Assembly (NCBI RefSeq): GCF_900764565.1
Contig: NZ_CAAFOM010000054.1
Location: 1-5,486, forward strand
Length of the DNA stretch: 5,486 nt
Origin: an uncultured Catenibacterium sp.
GTDB lineage: Bacteria > Bacillota_I > Bacilli_A > Erysipelotrichales > Coprobacillaceae
Direction of reading: 5' to 3'
A program made the translations under genes and the position numbers. Position 1 is the first letter of the stretch; each line of letters opens with the position of its first letter. Under the pieces are notes generated by a model. It saw nothing but the letters and a program-made list of their open reading frames with translations. It was not told the origin of the DNA and did no database searches. Positions 1 through 5,486 of this stretch are shown here, piece by piece.

Positions 1-1320
1 ATGATTTAAAGTGAGTTCTAATGCCTTATTGAGGTTAAACATGGCTGCATCACTCCAGCCTAGGTTATTACCATGGGTAGTCAATTCTACGCATCCCACA
101 ATCGCATAATTTAAAGCATCCTCATGACTGATACCAAGTCTTTCCATTGCAGGAATAATGGCCTCATCATTAAAGAACTGAGGCATACCGCTACCTAATG
201 CGACAACTTCAATCGCTTTCTGCATGAGTTCATGAGACGTATGCTTATTGAGTCTCACTGATAAGTTAGGCTGAGGAAGACATAATTCCTTCTGTGCTTC
301 TAGACAAAGCATGGATAAATCGTTATATGTATCATGTCCTTTAGCGTCTAAACCACCTACCGCAATATTGAACCCAATTGGGAATCCTGCAAAGTATTTG
401 GCACTATTACTATTACGAAGATAAACAATCTGGTTAAACTTCAACCAGAGGCATTCTAATAGTTCTAATGCATCAGCTTTTGTAATAAGCCCTTCTTTTA
501 AATCATGTTCATAATAAGGGTAAAGATATTGATCCATACGTCCTGGTGAGAATGAAGACGCATTAGATTCCATATGTAAGATGACAAATAAGAACCATAA
601 AGACTGTACGGCTTCATGGAATGTTTTTGGAGGTCTTTGAGATAAAGAGAGGCAGTTATCTGCGACACGCTTTAAGTCATCACTCTCATGATATTCAGGC
701 ATTGAGATAATATAGTCATGATATCGCTTCATGAAAGTGATAGCCCCTTCTAATACGAGTTTCGTACATGTATAGAATTCTGTTTCTTGTTTTTCATTAA
801 TCTTATCCAATAATCCCTGCGGTCCATACTTTAACCATAAAGCAGAATCAGGACAGATATGACCCTGTGCGTGGTCTTTCTGATTAATTTTAACAACTTT
901 ACTAATATGATCGATTTCTTTTCCATAACGTGATCTAATGACATCCTCCATAGAATGTCCTTTCCAATATGGATAAATCGTTTCTCTAAATTCTTTGATA
1001 TCCTCACTTCTTACTTCAAAGCGGTCCTGTGGACGAGTAGGAAGTGTTTCAAACTCTTTATCAACCCATGAGCAGCCGCTTTCAGGGAATATGACACCCG
1101 CACGTACACCTTTTGTACGATTTCCTACAATCAATTCTTCTTTTTCAACACCAATTTCTATTTCTTCTAAAGCTGCTTTTAAAGAGAGGGCACGTTTCAT
1201 AGGAACAGAAAGAGTTTCATTCTCTTTATAAATACGTGTTATGATACGCGCTTGTTCAATAGATGCATAACGTTTTTCATCAAGCATCTTCTCTTTTAAT
1301 ATTGTAATTCTGTTTCTCAT
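1..1320 (-). CDS. Glycyl radical enzyme of the PflD/dehydratase type, 5' part only (440 codons, runs off the window)
   Basis: This is the N-terminal half of a pyruvate formate-lyase-family glycyl radical enzyme, a cytoplasmic, oxygen-sensitive catalyst that needs a radical-SAM activase. The frame is open from the ATG at 1320 to base 1. Family landmarks in order are EELIVGNRT (61-69), RPQDRF (96-101) followed by a YPYW segment, QGH (152-154), RPPKTFHEA (229-237), ESN (251-253), GRMDQYLYPYY (260-270), QPN (350-352), FFNDE (382-386) and the radical-site loop GCVEL with Cys410 and Glu412. PFL proper has two adjacent cysteines here. Gly-Cys-x-Glu is the pattern of the dehydratase/C-X lyase branch, in which Cys forms the thiyl radical and Glu acts in acid-base chemistry. 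From memory the overall sequence resembles E. coli PflD more than PFL, CutC or glycerol dehydratase; substrate unknown. The Cys position suggests a full length near 750-800 residues. The start is fixed by an AAGGAGG site seven bases upstream. The gene has its own promoter and lies downstream of a terminator. Confidence 0.93.
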   Translation of the reverse strand, partial: MRNRITILKEKMLDEKRYASIEQARIITRIYKENETLSVPMKRALSLKAALEEIEIGVEKEELIVGNRTKGVRAGVIFPESGCSWVDKEFETLPTRPQDRFEVRSEDIKEFRETIYPYWKGHSMEDVIRSRYGKEIDHISKVVKINQKDHAQGHICPDSALWLKYGPQGLLDKINEKQETEFYTCTKLVLEGAITFMKRYHDYIISMPEYHESDDLKRVADNCLSLSQRPPKTFHEAVQSLWFLFVILHMESNASSFSPGRMDQYLYPYYEHDLKEGLITKADALELLECLWLKFNQIVYLRNSNSAKYFAGFPIGFNIAVGGLDAKGHDTYNDLSMLCLEAQKELCLPQPNLSVRLNKHTSHELMQKAIEVVALGSGMPQFFNDEAIIPAMERLGISHEDALNYAIVGCVELTTHGNNLGWSDAAMFNLNKALELTLNH

Positions 1321-1327
1321 ACTTTTC

Positions 1328-1334
1328 CCTCCTT
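1328..1334 (-). promoter_or_regulatory. Ribosome binding site of the glycyl radical enzyme gene
   Basis: On the minus strand AAGGAGG lies seven bases before the ATG at 1320. It is a near-perfect match to the 16S rRNA anti-Shine-Dalgarno sequence at optimal spacing, which supports this start and predicts strong translation. Confidence 0.9.
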
Positions 1335-1343
1335 TTCAACTTA

Positions 1344-1371
1344 ATTATACCCATAGAATTATTGTTTTCAA
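1344..1371 (-). promoter_or_regulatory. Sigma-A-type promoter of the glycyl radical enzyme gene
   Basis: On the minus strand a -35 hexamer TTGAAA (1371-1366) is followed after 16 bases by a perfect -10 hexamer TATAAT (1349-1344). The predicted transcription start is near 1337, giving a leader of only about 17 bases that is little more than the ribosome binding site. It sits between the terminator of the upstream gene and the enzyme start codon, so the enzyme is probably transcribed independently of the RpiR gene. The -35 element is embedded in the inverted repeat described separately. Confidence 0.8.
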
Positions 1372-1388
1372 TACTTTTATTATTGTTT
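1358..1388. promoter_or_regulatory. Candidate operator: two direct repeats 21 bp apart with an embedded inverted repeat
   Basis: The plus strand carries ATTATTGTTT at 1358-1367 and again, identically, at 1379-1388, a start-to-start distance of 21 bp or about two helical turns. Nested in it, TATTG (1360-1364) and CAATA (1369-1373) form a perfect inverted repeat with a 4-base spacer, and a third half-site TATTG lies at 1381-1385. The block covers the -35 hexamer of the enzyme promoter and the DNA just upstream. This placement suits a repressor or activator, and the RpiR protein encoded next door is the natural candidate. The A+T-rich background weakens the statistical weight, and no binding is shown. 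Confidence 0.45.
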
Positions 1389-1397
1389 GTAATAAAT

Positions 1398-1423
1398 AAA
1401 AAGGCATGCATCACCTGCATACC
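1398..1423 (-). terminator. Rho-independent terminator after the RpiR gene
   Basis: On the minus strand GGTATGCA (1423-1416) pairs with TGCATGCC (1410-1403) as an 8-bp stem with one G-U wobble. The loop is GGTGA, and five T residues (1402-1398) and a further T-rich stretch follow. The stem begins at the base immediately after the RpiR stop codon. It should end the transporter-regulator transcript before the enzyme promoter. The plus-strand side lacks a clean T-run, so termination is expected mainly in the direction of the genes. Confidence 0.88.
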
Positions 1424-2272
1424 TTATATCTTATCTCCTGCAATCAAATCTTCATGCTTCGCACTCTTAACATGCACATCTTCTTTCATAGTTGTTAAAA
1501 ATAAATAGAGTATTTCTATCACTGCAGTTGCAGTTACACGAGAGAAACAATACCCTTCTAGATAAACCTTTTCACGTGTTGCGGTCGTGATATGATAATC
1601 GCTTTCTAACGCAATGGATGACTTATCACTATTAGTAATAGAAAGTGTTGTCGCTTTCTGATTATGTGCTTCTTTAATTGCCGTTAAGACACCTGAAGAT
1701 TCACCTGAATTACTAATCGCAATGACCATATCTTCTCTAGAAACATTCAAGATCATACCAAGCTCTGTTTCTAATATAGAAGATGTAGAACTCGGAATAC
1801 CAATCTGATTGAATTTAAAACATCCATCTAACGCAACAGGTACAGTATTTCCCACTGCCACAAAATAGATATGTCTTGATTTCAATATACACTCAAGTAT
1901 TTCATCAAGTTTATTTGATTTCATCATTGTGATAGTCTGTGTGAGTTCTTCTACTTTATTGGCGAGAATACTATCTAACGAATTATTAACATCAGTAATA
2001 GAAATACGATTAGAAATAGTAGTATTACTAGAAGGTATTTCTACAAGCTCCTGAGCAAGAGAAATTTTCAAATGATGGAAACCTTTTAATCCAATTCGCT
2101 TACAAAAGCGAGAGACAGACGCTTCACTCGCCCCACTGGCCTGTGATAATTCTCCTACTGTCATATTAACCACTTCACTTGTATGATACATGATATATTT
2201 CGCAATTTTCTTTTCTGAATCAAAGAAATGATCATAGGATGAATAGATTTCATCAATAACGTTCTTTGGCAT
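1424..2272 (-). CDS. RpiR-family transcriptional regulator (HTH plus SIS domain)
   Basis: A 282-residue cytoplasmic DNA-binding regulator, a normal length for the RpiR/MurR family. Residues 1-77 form the family's N-terminal domain, with a helix-turn-helix at about 37-73 (MTVGELSQASGASEASVSRF, then the typical RIGLKGFHHLK). Residues about 123-262 form a SIS domain, whose fold binds phosphosugars or related phosphorylated metabolites. A glycine-bearing strand-loop (FVAVGNT, 137-143) and the ligand-binding loop SNSGES (187-192) are both present, so the sensor site looks intact. No enzymatic isomerase role is implied. The ATG at 2272 has an AAAGGAG site six bases upstream that overlaps the preceding stop codon, so this gene is translationally coupled to the ABC transporter gene. 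A terminator follows at once. Family members control sugar, amino-sugar or sialic acid catabolism genes; the target here is not proven, but the divergently regulated neighbour downstream with repeats at its promoter is the best guess. Confidence 0.95.
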   Translation of the reverse strand: MPKNVIDEIYSSYDHFFDSEKKIAKYIMYHTSEVVNMTVGELSQASGASEASVSRFCKRIGLKGFHHLKISLAQELVEIPSSNTTISNRISITDVNNSLDSILANKVEELTQTITMMKSNKLDEILECILKSRHIYFVAVGNTVPVALDGCFKFNQIGIPSSTSSILETELGMILNVSREDMVIAISNSGESSGVLTAIKEAHNQKATTLSITNSDKSSIALESDYHITTATREKVYLEGYCFSRVTATAVIEILYLFLTTMKEDVHVKSAKHEDLIAGDKI

Positions 2273-2278
2273 AATTTA

Positions 2279-2285
2279 CTCCTTT
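2279..2285 (-). promoter_or_regulatory. Ribosome binding site of the RpiR gene, overlapping the transporter stop codon
   Basis: On the minus strand AAAGGAG begins with the two A residues of the transporter's TAA stop (2286-2284) and ends six bases before the RpiR ATG. A ribosome terminating on the transporter would sit on this site, which argues for translational coupling and a shared transcript. Confidence 0.88.
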
Positions 2286-5200
2286 AATCTGTGCGTAATG
2301 CTTTGACTGGATCCTCTTTAGCTGCTTTACGAGATGGAATAAGTCCTCCTAGTAATGTAAGTCCAATACTTAATAATATTAAAATAATCGCACCACTTAC
2401 TGGCAGCATCGCATTAATAGAGGTCTGGTTCGATACATTATGAATAATTATATTCGTAGGAACAAGTAGAATCAAAGTGATACCAATACCCATGAGTCCT
2501 GATAATAAACCAATAATAAATGTTTCTGCGTTAAATACCTGTGAAATATTATGTTTAGACGCACCAATGGCACGTAATATTCCTATTTCCTTCTTTCTCT
2601 CTAATACACTGATATAAGTAATAACACCAATCATAATTGAAGAGACAACGAGTGAAATACCAACAAACGCAATGAGTACATAACTGATGACATCTACAAT
2701 ATCAGTCACTGAAGACATAAGTGTACCTACAACATCTGTATAAGTAATGACTTTATCTTCGTCTATCTTCTTCATCTTCTCATTATAATGGTCTAAATAA
2801 TCAAGAACAGACTGCTTCTTTTCAAAGTCCTGAGGATAAATACTAATACTACTTGGATCATCAAAGCTGCAATAACCGAATTTCTTCATATTATTATCAT
2901 AGCTTGACTGTTCTGTATTCATCATTGATTTTAAAAGTTCAGTCATATCCGTACTATCTCTATTCATTTTAATAGCTTGTTTAAAGGCGTCAGGATTAAA
3001 AGTAAATGCCTGAGAAAGAGATGTAGACAATTGTTTTGTGACAGTTTCCATGTAACCTGCCATAATTGTATTTAATTGTGCATCAAGATGATTATCTTTG
3101 ATCACTTTATTAATAAACTGATTAATCACCTGTTTAGAGTCATTGGAATTAAGATAGTTCATCATACTATTCTGTAACCCTAGTGTAAATGAATCAATAT
3201 CTTCTTTTGCATAATTACTAAAATCATCTGCAACATCCTTCATAATCTTCTGCATCTGTTCTTCAGTGATCTTTATTTCTCCATTTTCTTTGATTGCATC
3301 ATCAATACCCTTTTTAATAATATTGGAGGCTCTTTTTGATTGGAGATATTTTTGAACCACTTCATTTAAATTTTCTGCTTCTTTTAAAGGATGTTCCTTT
3401 AAGTAGTCATTATAACCTGAAGTAAAAGTAGACATAAAAGTGTTGGCATCTGTATCAGAAATTTCAATCTTAATCTGACTTAATATCTGTGACACATCCA
3501 TTTGTGGCATGGACATATTCATCTTACTTGTATCAAACTGAAATGCATTCTTTAGTGCATTGTTGTCTACTTGAAACATAGAAGATAAATCAAATGATTT
3601 TTGAGACTGATCATTAAAAGATTGTCCAGTAATGACATTGATATTTTTATTTTCTAACTGTGCTTTAACAATCTCACTGTTTCCTGCTTCTTGAATAGTT
3701 GAAGTGACTAGAGTGTTTGGATAATAAATACCCATAGTAAGCATGGAAGCGTTAGTGGATTCTTTAGGCTGTACAACTCCGACAATCTTTAAATCATTGC
3801 CATTTTGTACAAGTGAATGGATATAGTTTGTATCATTACTTTTATCTTTATATACCTTATAAGTATCATCATATTGATAATAAGAGGTTGCATTGACGAC
3901 TTTAAAGGTAATGCCTAATAGATCCTTATAACGATAACCTTGTTTGCCTGTTGTGACTTTAACACTCTTCTCTTCACTAAAAGCTTCTAACATCTGATCT
4001 AATTGTGCTGGATCTCTTAAACCTAATGTATACAGCATAAAATCACTGATTCCACCTTTTTTAGAAAGAACCAATACACATTCATTTTTATTCTTAGGCC
4101 AATGCCCTGCTTTTACATCATATTGATCATCATATAAAGAAGCATGAGATGGTAAAGAATAAAATACATTCGTATTCATCATACTGCTCATCATAGAATT
4201 AGTACTTGTACCCATGCCAAGTTTCTTCATAGTCGCATCTGGGTTGACTTGTCTTATACCATATTTGTCATTTGTATAAATCTGTGGCGAGATACCATAA
4301 TCATATTCTACAGCACGGGCATATTGATTGATTTCCTTATGTTCCTCTATATAAGACTTCAAGCTCTTTAAATCATTAGAGCCAATCTTAGAGAACATAT
4401 TCTCCATCATATCTACAACCTTGACTTCACTGTTGTTTTTCTTAGTTGGTTCACCCATCATCGCACTCATATCAATACCTGTCGATTGAATAGAGAGAGG
4501 ATATTCTGATAATGTTTCTTTTTCAATAGATGAGATATAAGCATTCACACCTGTAGAAATAGAAAGAATCAGTGCAATTCCAATAATACCAATAGATCCT
4601 GCAAATGATGTCAATATTGTACGGGCTTTTTTCGTCTTGAGGTTATTAAAGCTAAGCATCAAGGCTGTGAGTAAGCTCATGGATGTCTTTCCTAGATTTT
4701 TATGAACAGGTTTTTCTTCTTTAAAAGAGACTGGGTTAGAATCAGAGACTATCACGCCATCCTTAAGATTCACAATACGATTGGCATACATATGAGCAAG
4801 TTCTGGGTTATGAGTGACCATAACTACGAGTTTTTCTTTTGCCACCTGTTTAAGTAGATCCATAACCTGTATACTTGTTTCACTATCAAGTGCACCAGTT
4901 GGTTCATCCGCAAGTAAAATATCAGGATCATTGACTAAAGCACGGGCAATCGCCACTCTTTGCATCTGCCCACCTGATAACTGATGGGGAAGTTTATGAG
5001 ACTGTTCTCCAAGACCTACCTGAGTCAATGCATGATGAGCACGACGAGTTCTTTCTTCTCTAGAAACACCTGAAATTGTGAGAGCAAGTTCTACATTCGC
5101 AAGAATTGTCTGATGGGGAATCAGATTATAGCTTTGGAAAATAAAGCCTATTGTATGATTACGATAAGAATCCCAATCCTTATCCTTATATTGTTTTGTA

Positions 5201-5403
5201 GAAATACCATTGATGATGAGATCTCCTGAATCATATTGATCTAAGCCACCAATCACATTTAATAAAGTTGTTTTTCCTGAACCAGAAGGTCCTAATATAG
5301 CCACAAATTCATTATCTCTTAAACATAGAGATACATGATCAAGAGCTGTCTGAGTGAGTTCACCTGTATGATATTGTTTGCATACATCTTTAATTGTCAG
5401 CAT
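2284..5403 (-). CDS. MacB-like ABC transporter, fused ATPase and FtsX-type permease with giant extracellular domain
   Basis: A 1039-residue inner-membrane ABC protein. The N-terminal ATPase (about 1-225) is complete: Walker A GPSGSGKT (38-45), Q-loop Gln90, signature LSGGQ (142-146), Walker B ILLADEP (162-168), D-loop ALDS (171-174) and H-loop His198, all typical of the LolD/MacB group. The permease follows: one membrane helix (about 263-287), an extracytoplasmic domain of about 615 residues, then three helices (about 902-930, 961-985, 1003-1024), ending in the FtsX/MacB tail PSRKAAKEDPVKALR. This is the MacB topology, but MacB itself is only about 650 residues, so the external domain is roughly three times larger. 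It is Met-rich (about 35 Met) and largely helical from 645 to 900, with a degenerate internal repeat. The family works as a dimer and couples ATP hydrolysis to movement of the external domain (mechanotransmission), with export or extraction of peptides, lipids or antimicrobials. Substrate unknown. The start is the ATG at 5403, not the TTG three codons earlier, which abuts the ribosome binding site. Confidence 0.95.
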   Translation of the reverse strand: MLTIKDVCKQYHTGELTQTALDHVSLCLRDNEFVAILGPSGSGKTTLLNVIGGLDQYDSGDLIINGISTKQYKDKDWDSYRNHTIGFIFQSYNLIPHQTILANVELALTISGVSREERTRRAHHALTQVGLGEQSHKLPHQLSGGQMQRVAIARALVNDPDILLADEPTGALDSETSIQVMDLLKQVAKEKLVVMVTHNPELAHMYANRIVNLKDGVIVSDSNPVSFKEEKPVHKNLGKTSMSLLTALMLSFNNLKTKKARTILTSFAGSIGIIGIALILSISTGVNAYISSIEKETLSEYPLSIQSTGIDMSAMMGEPTKKNNSEVKVVDMMENMFSKIGSNDLKSLKSYIEEHKEINQYARAVEYDYGISPQIYTNDKYGIRQVNPDATMKKLGMGTSTNSMMSSMMNTNVFYSLPSHASLYDDQYDVKAGHWPKNKNECVLVLSKKGGISDFMLYTLGLRDPAQLDQMLEAFSEEKSVKVTTGKQGYRYKDLLGITFKVVNATSYYQYDDTYKVYKDKSNDTNYIHSLVQNGNDLKIVGVVQPKESTNASMLTMGIYYPNTLVTSTIQEAGNSEIVKAQLENKNINVITGQSFNDQSQKSFDLSSMFQVDNNALKNAFQFDTSKMNMSMPQMDVSQILSQIKIEISDTDANTFMSTFTSGYNDYLKEHPLKEAENLNEVVQKYLQSKRASNIIKKGIDDAIKENGEIKITEEQMQKIMKDVADDFSNYAKEDIDSFTLGLQNSMMNYLNSNDSKQVINQFINKVIKDNHLDAQLNTIMAGYMETVTKQLSTSLSQAFTFNPDAFKQAIKMNRDSTDMTELLKSMMNTEQSSYDNNMKKFGYCSFDDPSSISIYPQDFEKKQSVLDYLDHYNEKMKKIDEDKVITYTDVVGTLMSSVTDIVDVISYVLIAFVGISLVVSSIMIGVITYISVLERKKEIGILRAIGASKHNISQVFNAETFIIGLLSGLMGIGITLILLVPTNIIIHNVSNQTSINAMLPVSGAIILILLSIGLTLLGGLIPSRKAAKEDPVKALRTD

Positions 5404-5412
5404 CTTTCTCAA

Positions 5413-5419
5413 CTCCTTT
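5413..5419 (-). promoter_or_regulatory. Ribosome binding site that decides the transporter start
   Basis: On the minus strand AAAGGAG ends nine bases before the ATG at 5403. The in-frame TTG at 5412 directly follows this site with no spacer and could not be used efficiently, so the protein should start MLTIKDV. Confidence 0.88.
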
Positions 5420-5424
5420 TTTTA

Positions 5425-5451
5425 ATCATAACATAATATATCTTGTGTAAA
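5425..5451 (-). promoter_or_regulatory. Probable promoter of the transporter-RpiR operon
   Basis: On the minus strand TGTTATGAT provides an extended -10 element (TATGAT at 5430-5425 with TG two bases upstream). A TTTACA hexamer (5451-5446) lies 15 bases before it, slightly short of the preferred spacing. The predicted start is near 5418, which would leave a very short leader beginning at the ribosome binding site. Overlapping A+T-rich alternatives such as TATATT or TATGTT as -10 cannot be excluded, and a further promoter could lie beyond the window. Confidence 0.42.
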
Positions 5452-5461
5452 AACAAAGATG

Positions 5462-5478
5462 TTTCACTTATTTTTCAC
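5462..5478. repeat. Short direct repeat upstream of the transporter promoter
   Basis: TTTCAC occurs at 5462-5467 and 5473-5478 on the plus strand (GTGAAA on the minus strand), 11 bp apart, about one helical turn. It lies just upstream of the proposed -35 element, where an activator could bind. Six-base repeats in A+T-rich DNA arise easily by chance, so this is only a candidate. Confidence 0.2.
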
Positions 5479-5486
5479 ATATTTTA

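Noticed and set aside
995..1231. 78-codon open frame on the plus strand
   Set aside because: It lies wholly inside and antisense to the glycyl radical enzyme gene, whose frame carries clear family motifs (EELIVGNRT, RPQDRF) over the same bases. It has no convincing ribosome binding site or recognisable domain and is a shadow.
1..1320. Assignment as pyruvate formate-lyase (pflB)
   Set aside because: The active-site loop is Gly-Cys-Val-Glu-Leu with a single Cys, and the remaining landmarks match the PflD/dehydratase branch better.
1321..1423. Riboswitch or attenuator in front of the glycyl radical enzyme
   Set aside because: The only stable hairpin is the terminator that begins right after the RpiR stop codon, upstream of the enzyme promoter. 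The remaining leader is too short for an aptamer.
2284..5403. Bce-type antimicrobial peptide transporter
   Set aside because: BceAB has a separate ATPase gene and a ten-helix permease with a partner two-component system. This protein is a single fused chain with four membrane helices and an external domain between helices 1 and 2, the MacB layout.
5404..5412. TTG start giving a 1042-residue transporter
   Set aside because: The TTG directly abuts AAAGGAG with no spacer; the downstream ATG at 5403 has proper spacing.
5413..5429. Six-codon upstream reading frame (ATG at 5429 to TGA over the ribosome binding site)
   Set aside because: It overlaps the proposed -10 element and has no ribosome binding site of its own, and the predicted transcript starts downstream of its ATG. 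Chance in A+T-rich DNA is the simpler explanation.

Overview
The window is A+T-rich DNA from what looks like a low-G+C Gram-positive anaerobe. The reasons are the strong AAAGGAG/AAGGAGG ribosome binding sites, the B. subtilis-like promoter hexamers, a fused ABC ATPase-permease with a very large extracytoplasmic domain, and an oxygen-sensitive glycyl radical enzyme. A gut Firmicute of the Erysipelotrichia/Clostridia type would fit, but that is an inference from style, not from a marker gene. All three genes are read from the minus strand, so the biological order runs from high to low coordinates.

Layout in transcription order. Positions 5413-5486 hold a probable promoter and ribosome binding site. 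Positions 5403-2284 encode a 1039-residue MacB-like ABC transporter with its ATPase fused to its permease. Eleven bases later, with the ribosome binding site touching the transporter stop codon, comes an RpiR-type regulator (2272-1424), which has an N-terminal helix-turn-helix and a C-terminal SIS sugar-phosphate domain. An intrinsic terminator (1423-1398) follows directly on the regulator stop codon. A 103-base intergenic region then carries a well-formed promoter and a repeated-half-site candidate operator. From 1320 to the window edge runs the first 440 codons of a glycyl radical enzyme. It is open at position 1, so its C-terminal glycyl radical loop, and any activating enzyme, lie outside the window.

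How they may work together. The transporter and RpiR gene appear to form one translationally coupled transcript. The glycyl radical enzyme has its own promoter, and the RpiR protein is the obvious candidate to bind the repeats overlapping that promoter's -35 element. If so, a phosphorylated metabolite sensed by the SIS domain would control a fermentative glycyl radical pathway. The link between the transporter and that pathway is not obvious; MacB-like exporters usually handle peptides, lipids or antimicrobials. The enzyme carries Gly-Cys-Val-Glu at its thiyl-radical site instead of the Cys-Cys pair of pyruvate formate-lyase, so it should not be read as a true formate acetyltransferase.

No RNA genes, CRISPR arrays, insertion sequences or DNA-level mobile elements were seen. 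The most interesting items are the candidate operator, the non-PFL active site of the enzyme, and the large Met-rich, internally repetitive extracellular domain of the transporter.
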